Positions 1 through 9,593 of a stretch of 64,000 nt of DNA are shown here, in pieces. A program made the translations under genes and the position numbers. Within the stretch, counting starts at the first letter, position 1. The number at the start of each line of letters is the position of its first letter. This DNA is from Halochromatium glycolicum (GTDB lineage Bacteria; Pseudomonadota; Gammaproteobacteria; Chromatiales; Chromatiaceae). The notes beneath the pieces were generated by a model. That model searched no databases and was not told the origin of the DNA. It saw nothing but the letters and a program-made list of their open reading frames with translations. The DNA is taken from the NCBI RefSeq assembly GCF_016584085.1, contig NZ_NRSJ01000013.1, forward strand, positions 1-64,000, given 5' to 3'.

Positions 1-401
1 GCTTTTGTCCGATGGGTGTGCAACGATTGTTGTGTAGCGACTGCTCAACTGAGGAGCCGGATGCGGGAATTCCGCACGTCCGGATCTGTGGGAACCACGG
101 GTGAGCAATCACCCGTGGTCACCCGGCGGCAATCGCCTAAGGCGTCACTTGCTCGCTGTCTGACCCCAGGCGCCAAGCCCGGCTCCAGACTGGGCAACCG
201 CATCGCACAGCTTGACCGGTGCAACCAGGCAGCCGCATCCTACGCGGTTATCGCTGCGCGAGCGGTATCGGCCGCATCGGTCGGATCGCAAGCGGCTCCT
301 CGACTCCATGACGGACGCTCGCGATCAATGCGGACCTACAGGATCAGGGCTGCAGGATCAGGGTTGGCGCAGCATCATTTCTCCGATCAAGCTGGAATCT
401 C
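1..401. other. Upstream region without a convincing gene
   Basis: Open frames cross this stretch, but their predicted proteins are arginine/alanine-rich, lack domain-like pattern and fit the shadow composition of GC-rich DNA. The only clear structure is the hairpin at 94-119. The stretch probably holds the 3' flank of an upstream gene and the leader of aroA. Confidence 0.5.
94..119. other. Perfect 11-bp hairpin with GCAA tetraloop
   Basis: Positions 94-104 and 109-119 are exact inverted complements around a GCAA (GNRA-type) loop. No T-tract follows, so it is not a classical intrinsic terminator. It may end or process the transcript of a gene to the left of the window. Confidence 0.45.
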
Positions 402-1751
402 ATGGCCGATACGCCCCCTTCGCTGAGCTTCGAGGTCGCCCCCGGCGGCGCGCTGCGCGGACCACTCCAGGTGCCGGGCGATAAATCCATCTCGCACCGC
501 GCGGTCATGCTCGCAGCCTTAGCCGAGGGTGAGACCGCGATCAGCGGTTTTCTAGAGGGCGCCGACAGCCTCGCGACCCTGGCCGCATTTCGGGCGATGG
601 GGGTGCAGGCCGAGGGTCCGGAGCAAGGCCGGCTGCGCGTGCAGGGCGTTGGGCTCCACGGACTGCAAGCGCCGGCGGATGCCCTCGATCTCGGCAACTC
701 CGGCACCTCGATGCGGCTGCTGTGCGGGCTGCTCGCCGGGCAGTCGTTCGCAACCACCTTGATCGGTGATGCGTCGCTCTCCCGCCGGCCGATGGGCCGG
801 GTCATCGAGCCGCTGACCCAGATGGGCGCCCGGATCGAAGCGACACCCGAAGGGCGCGCGCCATTGCGGGTGCTGCCAGCCAAACAGCTCAGCGGGATCG
901 ACTATCGGATGCCGGTCGCGAGCGCTCAGGTCAAGTCGAGCCTGCTGCTGGCCGGTCTCTATGCCCAGGGCGAGACCTCTGTGCGCGAGCCGGCGGTGAC
1001 CCGCGATCATACCGAACGCATGCTCCAAGCCTTCGGCTATCCGTTGCGGCGCGAGGGCGATCGCGTCTGCCTAAGCGGCGGTGGACGGCTGCATGCGACC
1101 GCGCTCCGGATACCGGCCGACATCTCGTCGGCGGCCTTCTTCCTGGTCGGTGCCAGCATCGCGCCGGGCTCGGACCTGACCCTGACCGAGGTCGGGCTGA
1201 ATCCGACCCGGATCGGGGTGATCAATATCCTGCGCGGGATGGGCGCTGATATCGCGATCGAGCGTCCGCGCGAGCTCGGCGGCGAGCCGGTGGGCGACCT
1301 GCGGGTGCGGTCCGCGCCGTTGCGCGGGATCGCGATCCCGGAGGACCAGGTCCCGCTGGCGATCGATGAGTTCCCGGCCCTCTGTGTGGCCGCGGCCTGT
1401 GCCGACGGGCCAACGCTGGTGCGCGGCGCGGCCGAGCTGCGGGTCAAGGAGAGCGATCGCATCCAGGTGATGGCCGATGGCCTGAGCACGCTCGGCGTCG
1501 ACGTCGAGCCGCAGCCGGACGGGATGCGGATCGAGGGCGCCGGCGCCGCCGCGCAGCTGGACGGCGGCACGGTCGATGCCTATGGCGATCATCGCATCGC
1601 GATGGCGTTCGCGATGGCCGCGCTGCGCGCCACCTCGCCGATCGTGATTCGCGATTGCGCCAATGTCGAGACCTCGTTCCCGGGCTTCGCGGCCGCCTCG
1701 GCCGGGGTCGGTCTGCCGATCACCGAGCAGCGCGGGGCCACGGACGCATGA
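402..1751 (+). CDS. aroA: 3-phosphoshikimate 1-carboxyvinyltransferase (EPSP synthase)
   Basis: AroA transfers enolpyruvate from PEP to shikimate-3-phosphate in the cytosolic chorismate pathway. The 449-aa protein has the full two-domain fold. It has the N-terminal PGDKSISHRA motif (about residue 25), LGNSGTSMRLL near residue 98, RPMGRV, ASAQVKS and TRDHTERML in the middle, and KESDRIQ and YGDHRIAMA near the end. The RPMGRV and SAQVKS blocks resemble the class II (CP4-like) EPSPS group rather than the E. coli class I type. The usual Ala of CP4 in the GNAGTA loop is Ser here, so glyphosate behaviour cannot be assumed. It overlaps cmk by four bases (ATGA), which suggests translational coupling. 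Confidence 0.97.
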   Translation: MADTPPSLSFEVAPGGALRGPLQVPGDKSISHRAVMLAALAEGETAISGFLEGADSLATLAAFRAMGVQAEGPEQGRLRVQGVGLHGLQAPADALDLGNSGTSMRLLCGLLAGQSFATTLIGDASLSRRPMGRVIEPLTQMGARIEATPEGRAPLRVLPAKQLSGIDYRMPVASAQVKSSLLLAGLYAQGETSVREPAVTRDHTERMLQAFGYPLRREGDRVCLSGGGRLHATALRIPADISSAAFFLVGASIAPGSDLTLTEVGLNPTRIGVINILRGMGADIAIERPRELGGEPVGDLRVRSAPLRGIAIPEDQVPLAIDEFPALCVAAACADGPTLVRGAAELRVKESDRIQVMADGLSTLGVDVEPQPDGMRIEGAGAAAQLDGGTVDAYGDHRIAMAFAMAALRATSPIVIRDCANVETSFPGFAAASAGVGLPITEQRGATDA

Positions 1752-2458
1752 CCGACTCCGCATCCGCAACCCCGTCAGCAACCCCGCCAGCAACCTCGGC
1801 CCCGGTCATCACCATCGACGGGCCGTCCGGGACCGGCAAGGGTACGATCGCGGCCCTGCTCGCCGAACGTCTCGGCTGGCATCTGCTCGACAGCGGCGCC
1901 CTCTATCGGACCCTTGCGCTGGCGGCGCGGCGGGCCGATGTCGATCTCGACGACGATGCCGCGCTCGGCGCCTTGGCCGAGCGTATCGAGGTCGTCCCGG
2001 ACGGCGAGCGGGTCTGGCTGGACGGCGAGGATGTCTCGGCGCCGATCCGCACCGCGCAGGCTGGCGCGGATGCCTCGCGTGTGGCCGTGCACCGGTCGGT
2101 GCGTGCCGCGTTGCTCGACTGGCAGCGGGCCGCGGCGAGGCCGCCGGGCCTGATCGCCGATGGCCGCGACATGGGCTCACAGGTCTTTCCGGCGGCGGTG
2201 CTCAAGGTCTTCCTTGATGCCAGCCCTGAAGAACGCGCAATGCGCCGATATAAACAGTTGAAGGACAAGGGGCTCGATGCTAACCTGCCAAATCTTATCC
2301 AGGAGCTCCGTGTGCGTGACGCCCGCGATCGCGAGCGTTCCGAGAGTCCGCTGCAGGTTCCAAGCGGTGGCGTGGTCGTCGATTCGACCGAGCTAACGAT
2401 CGACGAAGTGCTCGCCCAGGTCGTCAGCTTGGCCCAGCAGGCCCTCAGCGCGGCGTGA
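1748..2458 (+). CDS. cmk: Cytidylate kinase
   Basis: CMP/dCMP kinase of pyrimidine salvage, using ATP. The protein has 236 residues, against about 225 in the family. The P-loop IDGPSGTGKGT lies near residue 20, preceded by a short Ser/Thr/Pro-rich extension. LLDSGALYR, GRDMGSQVFP (NMP-binding region) and the lid with RRYKQLKDKG follow. The start at 1748 is chosen because the ATG overlaps the aroA stop as ATGA; a longer frame from 1655 would run deep into aroA. The aroA-cmk-rpsA order is a conserved gammaproteobacterial arrangement. Confidence 0.96.
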   Translation: MTDSASATPSATPPATSAPVITIDGPSGTGKGTIAALLAERLGWHLLDSGALYRTLALAARRADVDLDDDAALGALAERIEVVPDGERVWLDGEDVSAPIRTAQAGADASRVAVHRSVRAALLDWQRAAARPPGLIADGRDMGSQVFPAAVLKVFLDASPEERAMRRYKQLKDKGLDANLPNLIQELRVRDARDRERSESPLQVPSGGVVVDSTELTIDEVLAQVVSLAQQALSAA

Positions 2459-2679
2459 CCGGGATAAGACCTCGGATTAGAGCCCGCCTCTCGTTCCGCT
2501 GGCCGCGGCAGTGCAGCCTAGAGCCACGGGTGGGTCCTCGAGCCCTTGATTCGTGATCCCGACCGAAGCGTCGCCGCCTCGGTCTTATTGTTTTAACTCA
2601 ACCCTCCTGTTCTCGGCGATGCCGGGTCGGTGACGACGATGACCAGGAGACGGCGTAGGACGCCAGGAACATTCACAGC

Positions 2680-4359
2680 ATGACCGAAAGCTTCGCCGAG
2701 CTCTTTGAGCAGAGCCTCACCAACACGCAGCTCCAGCCTGGCACCATCGTGACCGGCCAGGTTGTCGACATCACCTCCGATGCCGTCATCGTCAATGCCG
2801 GACTCAAGTCCGAGGGCATCATCCCGCGCAATCAATTCCTGAGCCCTGAAGGGGAGCTCGAGGTTGGCGTTGGAGACGACGTCGAGGTCGCGCTTGACGC
2901 GGTCGAAGACGGTTTCGGTGCGACCCGGCTGTCGCGCGAGAAGGCGAAGCGCTTCGCCGCCTGGGACAAGCTCGAGAAGGCGTTCGAAGACGGCGATACC
3001 GTCACCGGCCAGATCAACGGTAAGGTCAAGGGCGGCTTCACGGTCGAGCTCGGCAGCGTGCGCGCGTTCCTGCCGGGCTCGCTGGTCGATATCCGGCCGG
3101 TGCGCGATACCACCTACCTCGAAGGCAAGGATCTCGAGTTCAAGGTCATCAAGCTCGACCGCCGCCGCAACAACGTGGTCGTTTCGCGGCGTGCCGTGGT
3201 CGAAGAGGAGTACAGCGCCGAACGCGAGCAGCTGCTCGAGAAGCTCGAGGAAGGACTGGAGCTCAACGGTGTGGTCAAGAACCTCACCGACTATGGTGCG
3301 TTCCTCGATCTCGGCGGCATCGACGGCCTGCTGCATATCACCGATATGGCCTGGCGCCGGGTCAAGCACCCATCCGAGGTGGTCGAGATCGGTCAGGAGA
3401 TCATGGTCAAGGTGCTCAAGTTCGACCGCGAGCGCCAGCGTGTCTCCCTGGGTCTGAAGCAGATGGGCGAGGACCCCTGGATCAATATCTCGCGCCGCTA
3501 TCCGGAAGGCACGCGCGTGTTTGGCAAGGTCACCAACATCGCCGACTATGGCTGCTTCGTCGAGATCGAAGAGGGCGTCGAGGGCCTAGTCCATGTCTCC
3601 GAGATGGATTGGACCAACAAGAACGTCCATCCGAGCAAGGTCGTCGCGATGGGTGATGAGGTCGAGGTCATGGTCCTCGATATCGACGAGGAACGCCGCC
3701 GCATCTCGCTCGGCATCAAGCAATGCCAGTCGAACCCCTGGGACGAGTTCTCGGCGATCCACAAGAAGGGCGATCACGTCTCCGGTCAGATCAAGTCGAT
3801 CACCGACTTCGGCATCTTCATCGGACTCGATGGCGGCATCGACGGGCTGGTCCACCTGTCCGATATCTCCTGGGACGAGTCCGGTGAAGAGGCGCTGCGC
3901 AACTTCAAGAAGGGCGACGAGGTCGAGACCGTGGTGCTCTCGGTCGATCCGGAGCGCGAGCGGATCTCCCTCGGGATCAAGCAGCTCGACAAGGACCCGT
4001 TCTCGAGCTTCGTCGCCGTCCATGAGAAGGGCAGCATCGTTACCGGCACCATCACCGAGGTCGATGCGAAGGGTGCCAACATCGATCTGGGCGAGGGCGT
4101 CGAGGGCTACCTGCGTGCCTCCGAGATCTCGCGTGACCGGGTCGAGGATGCCCGCTCGGTGCTCAAGGCTGGTGAGGAGGTCGAGGCCAAGTTCCTCGGC
4201 GTCGATCGAAAGAACCGCAGCATCTCGTTGTCGATCAAGGCGAAGGACATGGCCGATGAGCAGGCGGCGATCAAGGGCTATGCGCGCGAGGCGCAGGCCG
4301 GAACCGCAACGCTCGGCGACATCCTGAAGCAGCAGATGGAAGAGGCCGCGAAGGACTGA
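2680..4359 (+). CDS. rpsA: 30S ribosomal protein S1
   Basis: S1 binds mRNA and helps unfold and load it on the 30S subunit. The 559-residue protein (E. coli 557) is acidic and contains six S1/OB repeats. Repeats 3-6 show the usual [17 protein letters not shown]-type pattern, seen around residues 205, 290, 375 and 460, each ending in a VSLG/ISLGIKQ-type strand. The 221-bp leader has no other gene. In E. coli this leader carries the rpsA promoters and S1 autoregulation, but I cannot pick out the elements here. A hairpin follows the stop and ihfB comes next. Confidence 0.98.
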   Translation: MTESFAELFEQSLTNTQLQPGTIVTGQVVDITSDAVIVNAGLKSEGIIPRNQFLSPEGELEVGVGDDVEVALDAVEDGFGATRLSREKAKRFAAWDKLEKAFEDGDTVTGQINGKVKGGFTVELGSVRAFLPGSLVDIRPVRDTTYLEGKDLEFKVIKLDRRRNNVVVSRRAVVEEEYSAEREQLLEKLEEGLELNGVVKNLTDYGAFLDLGGIDGLLHITDMAWRRVKHPSEVVEIGQEIMVKVLKFDRERQRVSLGLKQMGEDPWINISRRYPEGTRVFGKVTNIADYGCFVEIEEGVEGLVHVSEMDWTNKNVHPSKVVAMGDEVEVMVLDIDEERRRISLGIKQCQSNPWDEFSAIHKKGDHVSGQIKSITDFGIFIGLDGGIDGLVHLSDISWDESGEEALRNFKKGDEVETVVLSVDPERERISLGIKQLDKDPFSSFVAVHEKGSIVTGTITEVDAKGANIDLGEGVEGYLRASEISRDRVEDARSVLKAGEEVEAKFLGVDRKNRSISLSIKAKDMADEQAAIKGYAREAQAGTATLGDILKQQMEEAAKD

Positions 4360-4404
4360 TTGCTGCGACTCGTCTTCGCGCAGCCATCATTCCAATTGAT
4401 CACA

Positions 4405-4425
4405 GCCCGGCACCCTGTGCCGGGC
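4405..4425 (+). terminator. GC-rich hairpin between rpsA and ihfB
   Basis: Nine-base perfect stem (4405-4413 with 4417-4425) closed by a CCT loop, 45 bases after the rpsA stop. No T-run follows, so it may be a weak terminator or mRNA-stabilising end rather than a full stop. ihfB could still be partly co-transcribed. Confidence 0.4.
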
Positions 4426-4451
4426 AGCGTTGATATCGCAGGCGATCCGCT

Positions 4452-4844
4452 ATGATGAAATCCGAGCTCATCGACATCCTCGCCCGGGAACAGAACCATC
4501 TCGCCTACAAGGATGTCGAGCTGGCGGTGCGCTGCATCCTCGAGCAGATGAGCGCGGCCCTGGCATCGGGCGAGCGCATCGAGATCCGAGGCTTCGGCAG
4601 CTTCTCACTGCACTTCCGTCCACCCCGCGTCGGCCGTAATCCGAAGACGGGCGATGCGGTCGCCCTCTCAGGGAAGCATGTGCCGCACTTCAAGCCTGGC
4701 AAGGAGCTCCGGGATCGGGTCAATCAGGCCTACCAGGCCGAGCTGGCGCGCCTCGCGCAGCAGCAAGACGGCGGTAGTGATGAGGAAGAAGGGGACGAAG
4801 AGGGTCCAGCAGAGCGTTCCCGAGCAGCGGCCAGTCTTGGCTAA
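4452..4844 (+). CDS. ihfB: Integration host factor subunit beta
   Basis: DNA-bending HU/IHF family protein that pairs with IhfA. The N-terminus [11 protein letters not shown] and the core [22 protein letters not shown] (about residues 45-66) are typical, and [18 protein letters not shown] closes the fold near residue 94. The protein is 130 residues where 93-100 is usual. The extra tail of about 35 residues is first acidic ([10 protein letters not shown]) and then Arg/Ala-rich, so it is likely disordered. Location downstream of rpsA is the conserved gammaproteobacterial one. Either of two adjacent ATG codons (4452, 4455) could be the start. Confidence 0.95.
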   Translation: MMKSELIDILAREQNHLAYKDVELAVRCILEQMSAALASGERIEIRGFGSFSLHFRPPRVGRNPKTGDAVALSGKHVPHFKPGKELRDRVNQAYQAELARLAQQQDGGSDEEEGDEEGPAERSRAAASLG

Positions 4845-5070
4845 CGGTCATGGCGACGCGCCATCCCGGCGCATGAAACGCTCGCAGCCGTTGCTTCGCG
4901 GTAACGGGCTTCCCAAAGCACAAAGCAGCGCGCCTTCGCGGACGGACGATGACGAGCGCGCTGTGAGCCGCACCACCGACCCCACCTGCGCTGAAGGCGC
5001 CTTCTGAGGAACCCGGAATGACTGGCGGAATGAGCGGCGCTTAGGGCACAAGGCCGCCCCGGACAATGAA

Positions 5071-5185
5071 CCTAGAAACCGCAGTTGGACGGCCGTCACC
5101 CATTGGTGCGCTTCATGAAGCGCCAGAAGTGGAACCAGTGCAAAGGGTTGCATGCTGGGCTAAGCGGTCAACTGCGGTTTCTAGG
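5071..5185. repeat. 115-bp element with perfect 17-bp terminal inverted repeats
   Basis: Bases 5071-5087 and 5169-5185 are exact reverse complements, starting CCTAGAAACC and ending GGTTTCTAGG. They enclose 81 bases with no gene. Inside is a second perfect 16-bp palindrome at 5108-5123 (core CTTCATGAAG). Size and layout fit a MITE or REP-like mobile palindrome; no flanking target duplication is obvious. Confidence 0.6.
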
Positions 5186-5296
5186 ATAAAGCCAGCATGG
5201 TTCACGGCGACCTAGAGGGTTAGTCCTCCGCCTCCAGAGGGCCGAGGAGAGGGCCGGGGCGGATACCCATTCGGCAAAAATGGTGTGGCGAGACCT

Positions 5297-5321
5297 CTGG
5301 CGCGGCGCTTGCGCCGGCCAG
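5297..5321 (-). terminator. Hairpin downstream of glgC
   Basis: Near-perfect stem (CTGGC arm with GCCAG arm around a GGCGC-TT-GCGCC core) lying about 15 bases past the glgC stop. No clear T-tract, so termination is inferred from position. Confidence 0.4.
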
Positions 5322-5336
5322 GCGGTCCTTGAGTGG

Positions 5337-6596
5337 CTACTCAGAATAGCCGCGCCCTTTTCGACCCGTTACCGCGCGCGCGAAGATGTTCGGCTGCCCG
5401 GATGGGATCACGGTAACCCCGCCCGCTGAGACCTTGTAGCGCTTGGCATCGGCATCGCGATCGTAGCCGACCTCGGTGTTGGCCTCGATCACGTTGTGGC
5501 GATCGACGATGACCTTCCTGAGTCGGGCGCCTTTGCAGACGCGCACATAGTCCATGATGATGCAGTCCTCGAGCTCCGCTCCTTCCTCGATCACCGCCTC
5601 GCGCCGGATGATCGAATTCCGGATGCGGGTGCCATCGTGGATCATCGTCGCAGCGCCGAGCAAGGTGTTCTCGATCTGCCCACCTAGCACGCGCGCGACA
5701 GGGCCCTGGTAGTTGCTCGAGTAGATCGGCCACTCCGGATTGAATGCGTCGAACACCGGCTCGGCGCCGAGCACGTCCTTGTGGGCATTGAAGTAGGCGT
5801 CGATACTGCCGACGTCGCGCCAGTAGACCTGATCCTCGTAGGGGTTGATGCCGGGTATCTCATTGGTCGCGAAGTCGTACGCGAACAGGCGATGCTTGCT
5901 TGCGAGCAGGCGCGGGAGGACATGCTGCCCGAAATCGGTCTCGCCGGCCTGCTGTGCATCTTGCAGTGCCTTGATCAGCACATCGGTGCTGAAGATATAG
6001 TTCCCCATCGACGCATAGGCCTTGGTCGGATCACCGGGCATTGGGGAGGGGCTGGCCGGCTTCTCTTGGAAGCCCTGGATACGGCCGTTGGAGTCGGCGG
6101 CGATCACGCCAAAGCTCTTGGCGTCGTCGAGCGGGACCGGCAGCGCGGAGATGGTCACGTCCGCCTCGCGTTCCTTGTGGAAGGCAACCATCTGCGAGAC
6201 GTCCATCCGATAGATATGGTCGGCGCCGAACACAGCGACCAGGTCGGGCCCATGCTCCTCGATCAGGTTGATGTTCTGATTGACCGCATCTGCGGTGCCC
6301 TGGAACCAGGATTCGCCGAGCAGCATCTGTGGTGGCACCACTGTCACAAACTGATCCTTCAGCAGCGGCGAGATGGTCCAGGCCTTACGCACATGCTCGA
6401 TCAGCGATTGGGATTTGTACTGGACCAGCAGGTAGATCGTCCGGATCTGCGAGTTGATCAGGTTGCTGAGCACGAAATCGACGATGCGATAGCGCGAGCC
6501 GAAGGGGACGGATGGCTTGGAGCGGGCAGCCGTGAGCGGTTGCAGGCGTGAGCCTTGACCTCCGGCCATGACGAAGGCAATGATTCGATCGGGCAT
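5337..6596 (-). CDS. glgC: Glucose-1-phosphate adenylyltransferase
   Basis: Makes ADP-glucose from glucose-1-phosphate and ATP, the committed step of bacterial glycogen synthesis. The protein has 419 residues, typical for the family. The N-terminal nucleotidyltransferase loop AGGQGSRLQPLT is at residues 12-23, KPSVPFGSRYRIVDF follows, GADHIYRMD is near residue 125, and a left-handed beta-helix with IIRREAVIEEGAELEDC fills the C-terminal third. The start is supported by a GGAGG box seven bases upstream. No other glycogen gene is adjacent; it is a single-gene unit divergent from gpmI. Allosteric control by glycolytic intermediates is usual for the family, but the effector cannot be read from sequence alone. 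Confidence 0.97.
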   Translation of the reverse strand: MPDRIIAFVMAGGQGSRLQPLTAARSKPSVPFGSRYRIVDFVLSNLINSQIRTIYLLVQYKSQSLIEHVRKAWTISPLLKDQFVTVVPPQMLLGESWFQGTADAVNQNINLIEEHGPDLVAVFGADHIYRMDVSQMVAFHKEREADVTISALPVPLDDAKSFGVIAADSNGRIQGFQEKPASPSPMPGDPTKAYASMGNYIFSTDVLIKALQDAQQAGETDFGQHVLPRLLASKHRLFAYDFATNEIPGINPYEDQVYWRDVGSIDAYFNAHKDVLGAEPVFDAFNPEWPIYSSNYQGPVARVLGGQIENTLLGAATMIHDGTRIRNSIIRREAVIEEGAELEDCIIMDYVRVCKGARLRKVIVDRHNVIEANTEVGYDRDADAKRYKVSAGGVTVIPSGQPNIFARAVTGRKGRGYSE

Positions 6597-7004
6597 GTGT
6601 CCTCCGGGCGCTAAAAATCGAAAACCGGGCTATCTCAACTGCAACGCGTGCTTCGCGGGACGGCCCTGGGCTTTTGGTTTGATCGCGCTTGATCAGTCTC
6701 GTTAGGCACAGGGTTCGGTACAATCTCGGCCCGGTCTGGCTGTCTTCGCTGTCGCAGGCCCTGTGGCATCCTGCCGTGCCGGGGAAGCCCCGTGCTGGCC
6801 GGCCCGCAGACCTCGACATCCCCCATGATAAACCGGTAAGCCTCCGATTTGTTGTGATCTGATCCGCCGGCGGCTTGGTTTCAGCATAGCGGCTCGGCGT
6901 CAGGGCGCGCTTGCGATGCCGCTCTTCGGTATCGTGATGCTGTGGTCTCTTGCTGCGGCCTCGGGCTGATCAGGGCGCGAATCGATCCTCTGTAAGGAGA
7001 ACCT
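6597..7004. other. Divergent intergenic region, glgC and gpmI
   Basis: Must contain the promoters of both divergent genes. Open frames in it are antisense shadows with no domain signal. I see no strong repeat and cannot place either promoter with confidence. Confidence 0.4.
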
Positions 7005-8549
7005 ATGGGTAACAGTTTCAAGCTGCCGCGCCGTCCCGTGGTGCTGATCATCCTGGACGGCTTTGGCACGAATCCGAGCAAAGCGAACAATGCGGTGGTG
7101 CTCGCTAAGACGCCGAATCTCGATCGTTTGTTCGCCAACAATGCGCATACGCTGCTGCAGGCGTCGGCCCGCGCAGTCGGCCTGCCGGACGGGCAGATGG
7201 GAAACTCCGAGGTCGGCCATATGACCCTGGGCTCGGGGTGTATCGTGCGCCAGGATCTGGTCCTGATCGATGACGCGATCGCTGACCGCAGCTTCTTCGA
7301 GAACAAGGTACTCTGTGCGGCGGCCCAACGCTCGGTCGAGCGCGGCCGGCCGTTGCACCTGATGGGGCTGGTCTCAGACGGCGGCGTGCACAGCCATGTC
7401 CGGCACCTGACGGCGCTGATCAAACTGGCGAAGTATCAGGGTGCCCGGCCGATCGTGCATATGATCACCGATGGGCGGGACACGCCTCCGCGCTCAGCGC
7501 TGAATTTCCTCGCCGCGCTGGATGAGGCACTTGCAGCGGCCGGCGGCGCGATCGGCTCGGTCAGCGGCCGCTACTACGCGATGGACCGTGACAAGCGCTG
7601 GGATCGTACCCGGCTCGCGTTCGATGCGCTGGTCCATGGCCAGGGGCGCAAGGCCGACTCGGCGCGCGATGCGATCGAACAGGCCTATGCGGCCGATGAA
7701 GATGACGAGTTTATTCGGCCGACCCTGATCGCAGACGGTGAGCGGATCGCGAGCGATGACCCCGTGATCTTCTTCAATTTTCGCAAGGACCGCCCGCGGC
7801 AGATGGTCTCGGCCCTCTCCAACCCCGATTTTGATGCGTTCGATCGGGGTGATTTCCGCTCGGCGGACCTGACCTGCATGATGGAGTATGATCCCTGGTA
7901 TGGCCTGCCCACAGCCTTCAGCCATGAGATGCCGCCGGTCGTGCTCGGCGAGGTGCTCAGCGACGCAGGCTTGCCGCAGTTCCATTGCGCGGAGACCGAA
8001 AAGTACGCCCATGTCACCTTCTTCTTCAACGGCGGGCGCAGCGACCCGTTTCCGGGCGAAGAGCGCTGCCTGATCTCGTCGCCGCAGGTCGCGACCTATG
8101 ACCTCCAACCCGAGATGTCCGCCCCGGAGGTCGCCGATGCAGTGGTGGCCGCGATCGAGAGTCGGGCCTATGCCTTCATCGTCGTCAACTTTGCCAATGG
8201 CGACATGGTCGGCCATACGGCCGTGCGCAACGCGGTGATCAACGCCGTCGAAACATTGGATCGCGAGGCGGGTCGCGTGGTCGACAGCGCGGTCGCGCAG
8301 GGCTATTCGGTGCTGCTGACGGCGGACCACGGCAACTGCGATGAGATGATCGATCCGCTGACCGCTGAGCCGCACACACGCCATACCGTCTACCCGGTGC
8401 CCTGTCTCGTCGTCGACGAGATGGCTTGGCGTTTACGGATTGGGGCTGGGATCGAGGATGTCGCGCCCACGGTGCTGCAGCTGATGGGTCTCCCGCAGCC
8501 GGAGGCGATGCAGGGCAAATCGATCCTGCTCAAACCTGCGCAGCAGTAG
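7005..8549 (+). CDS. gpmI: 2,3-bisphosphoglycerate-independent phosphoglycerate mutase
   Basis: Mn-dependent interconversion of 3- and 2-phosphoglycerate in central carbon metabolism. At 514 residues it matches the family. The alkaline-phosphatase-like metal site begins with [10 protein letters not shown] at residue 12; the nucleophile serine lies in [14 protein letters not shown] (about residue 66). [33 protein letters not shown] and the late metal site [12 protein letters not shown] follow. AAGGAG lies eight bases before the ATG. It is followed after 55 bases by thyA, with which it may form a transcript. Confidence 0.97.
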   Translation: MGNSFKLPRRPVVLIILDGFGTNPSKANNAVVLAKTPNLDRLFANNAHTLLQASARAVGLPDGQMGNSEVGHMTLGSGCIVRQDLVLIDDAIADRSFFENKVLCAAAQRSVERGRPLHLMGLVSDGGVHSHVRHLTALIKLAKYQGARPIVHMITDGRDTPPRSALNFLAALDEALAAAGGAIGSVSGRYYAMDRDKRWDRTRLAFDALVHGQGRKADSARDAIEQAYAADEDDEFIRPTLIADGERIASDDPVIFFNFRKDRPRQMVSALSNPDFDAFDRGDFRSADLTCMMEYDPWYGLPTAFSHEMPPVVLGEVLSDAGLPQFHCAETEKYAHVTFFFNGGRSDPFPGEERCLISSPQVATYDLQPEMSAPEVADAVVAAIESRAYAFIVVNFANGDMVGHTAVRNAVINAVETLDREAGRVVDSAVAQGYSVLLTADHGNCDEMIDPLTAEPHTRHTVYPVPCLVVDEMAWRLRIGAGIEDVAPTVLQLMGLPQPEAMQGKSILLKPAQQ

Positions 8550-8604
8550 CAAGGGACGCTTGCAAGTCTCGCCATCGCCCATCGCAAGACCCTGGCTGCC
8601 GCTC

Positions 8605-9444
8605 ATGCATCAGTATCTGCAACTGCTCCGCGACGTCGTCGAGAATGGATGCGACAAGGCCGATCGCACCGGTGTCGGTACGCGCTCGGTGTTCGGGCGC
8701 CAAGTGCGCTTCGATCTCGGCGCTGGGTTTCCGCTCGTCACGACCAAGCGCATCCATACCAAGAGCGTGATCGCCGAGCTGCTCTGGTTCCTGTCGGGCT
8801 CCACCAACGCGCGGGAGCTGAATGCGCAGGGCGTGACGATCTGGGACGAATGGGCGGCCGAGGACGGCGAGCTGGGCCCGATCTACGGCACCCAATGGCG
8901 CAGCTGGCCGGCGCCGGGCGGCGGCAGTATCGACCAGATCAGCGAGCTGGTCGAAACGATTCGACGCGACCCCGATTCGCGGCGCTTGGTCGTCAGCGCA
9001 TGGAATCCCACTGTGCTCCCAGAAGCCGGGCGCTCGCCAAGCGCCAATGCGAGCAGCGGCCGGATGGCACTCGCGCCATGCCATTGTCTGTTCCAGTTCT
9101 ACGTCCAGGCAGGCACCCTGTCTTGCCAGCTCTACCAACGCAGTGCCGATCTCTTCCTCGGTGTGCCATTCAACATCGCCAGCTACGCACTGCTTACCCA
9201 CATGATCGCCCAACAGGCGGACCTCGAGGCCGGTGAGCTGGTCCATACCTTTGGTGATCTTCACCTGTACCGAAACCATCTGACCGAGGAGATCGTATTC
9301 GAGCAGCTGCGCCGCACGCCCCGACCACTGCCCCGGCTGGCGATTCGCCGGCGGCCCGCGACCCTGTTCGATTACAGGCTCGAAGACTTCGCCTTCGACG
9401 GCTACGACCCGCACCCGCCGATTCGTGCCCCGATCGCGGTGTGA
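8605..9444 (+). CDS. thyA: Thymidylate synthase
   Basis: Converts dUMP to dTMP with methylene-tetrahydrofolate. The catalytic cysteine is in [13 protein letters not shown], with [12 protein letters not shown] near the N-terminus and [20 protein letters not shown] downstream. I choose the ATG at 8605 (279 aa) because the protein then begins [11 protein letters not shown] like other ThyA proteins; an upstream frame from 8560 adds 15 unlike residues. Compared with E. coli (264 aa), about 14 extra residues ([14 protein letters not shown]) sit just before the active-site strand. That insertion probably forms a surface loop. The gene has no dihydrofolate reductase neighbour here. Confidence 0.96.
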   Translation: MHQYLQLLRDVVENGCDKADRTGVGTRSVFGRQVRFDLGAGFPLVTTKRIHTKSVIAELLWFLSGSTNARELNAQGVTIWDEWAAEDGELGPIYGTQWRSWPAPGGGSIDQISELVETIRRDPDSRRLVVSAWNPTVLPEAGRSPSANASSGRMALAPCHCLFQFYVQAGTLSCQLYQRSADLFLGVPFNIASYALLTHMIAQQADLEAGELVHTFGDLHLYRNHLTEEIVFEQLRRTPRPLPRLAIRRRPATLFDYRLEDFAFDGYDPHPPIRAPIAV

Positions 9445-9474
9445 CTGACCTGCAAGACGCTCTCCCGGTCAGTC
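9443..9474 (+). terminator. Inverted repeat at the thyA stop
   Basis: Eight-base arms GACTGACC (9443-9450) and GGTCAGTC (9467-9474), loop 16, overlapping the thyA stop codon. No T-tract; a weak candidate terminator. Confidence 0.25.
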
Positions 9475-9593
9475 TCGTCAGCACAGGGCTGCGCCGGGGG
9501 CTTGAGGCGATCCGATTCGGGTTGTCACGGCTGACTTGGTCACAGAGGCCTTGCGGTCCCGCACTTTGAGCCTCCGACGCTCGACCCGATGCC

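Larger units (their letters stand above)
4845..5336. other. Intergenic region with a palindromic element
   Basis: No convincing gene between the convergent ihfB and glgC. It holds an inverted-repeat element at 5071-5185 and a hairpin at 5297-5321 just past the glgC stop; the rest shows nothing I can support. Confidence 0.5.

Noticed and set aside
16-426. 136-aa frame before aroA
   Set aside because: Arg/Ala-rich, no domain pattern, overlaps the aroA start; typical GC-rich shadow.
2593-3369. 258-aa antisense frame over rpsA
   Set aside because: Fully overlaps a conserved gene on the other strand; a codon-position shadow.
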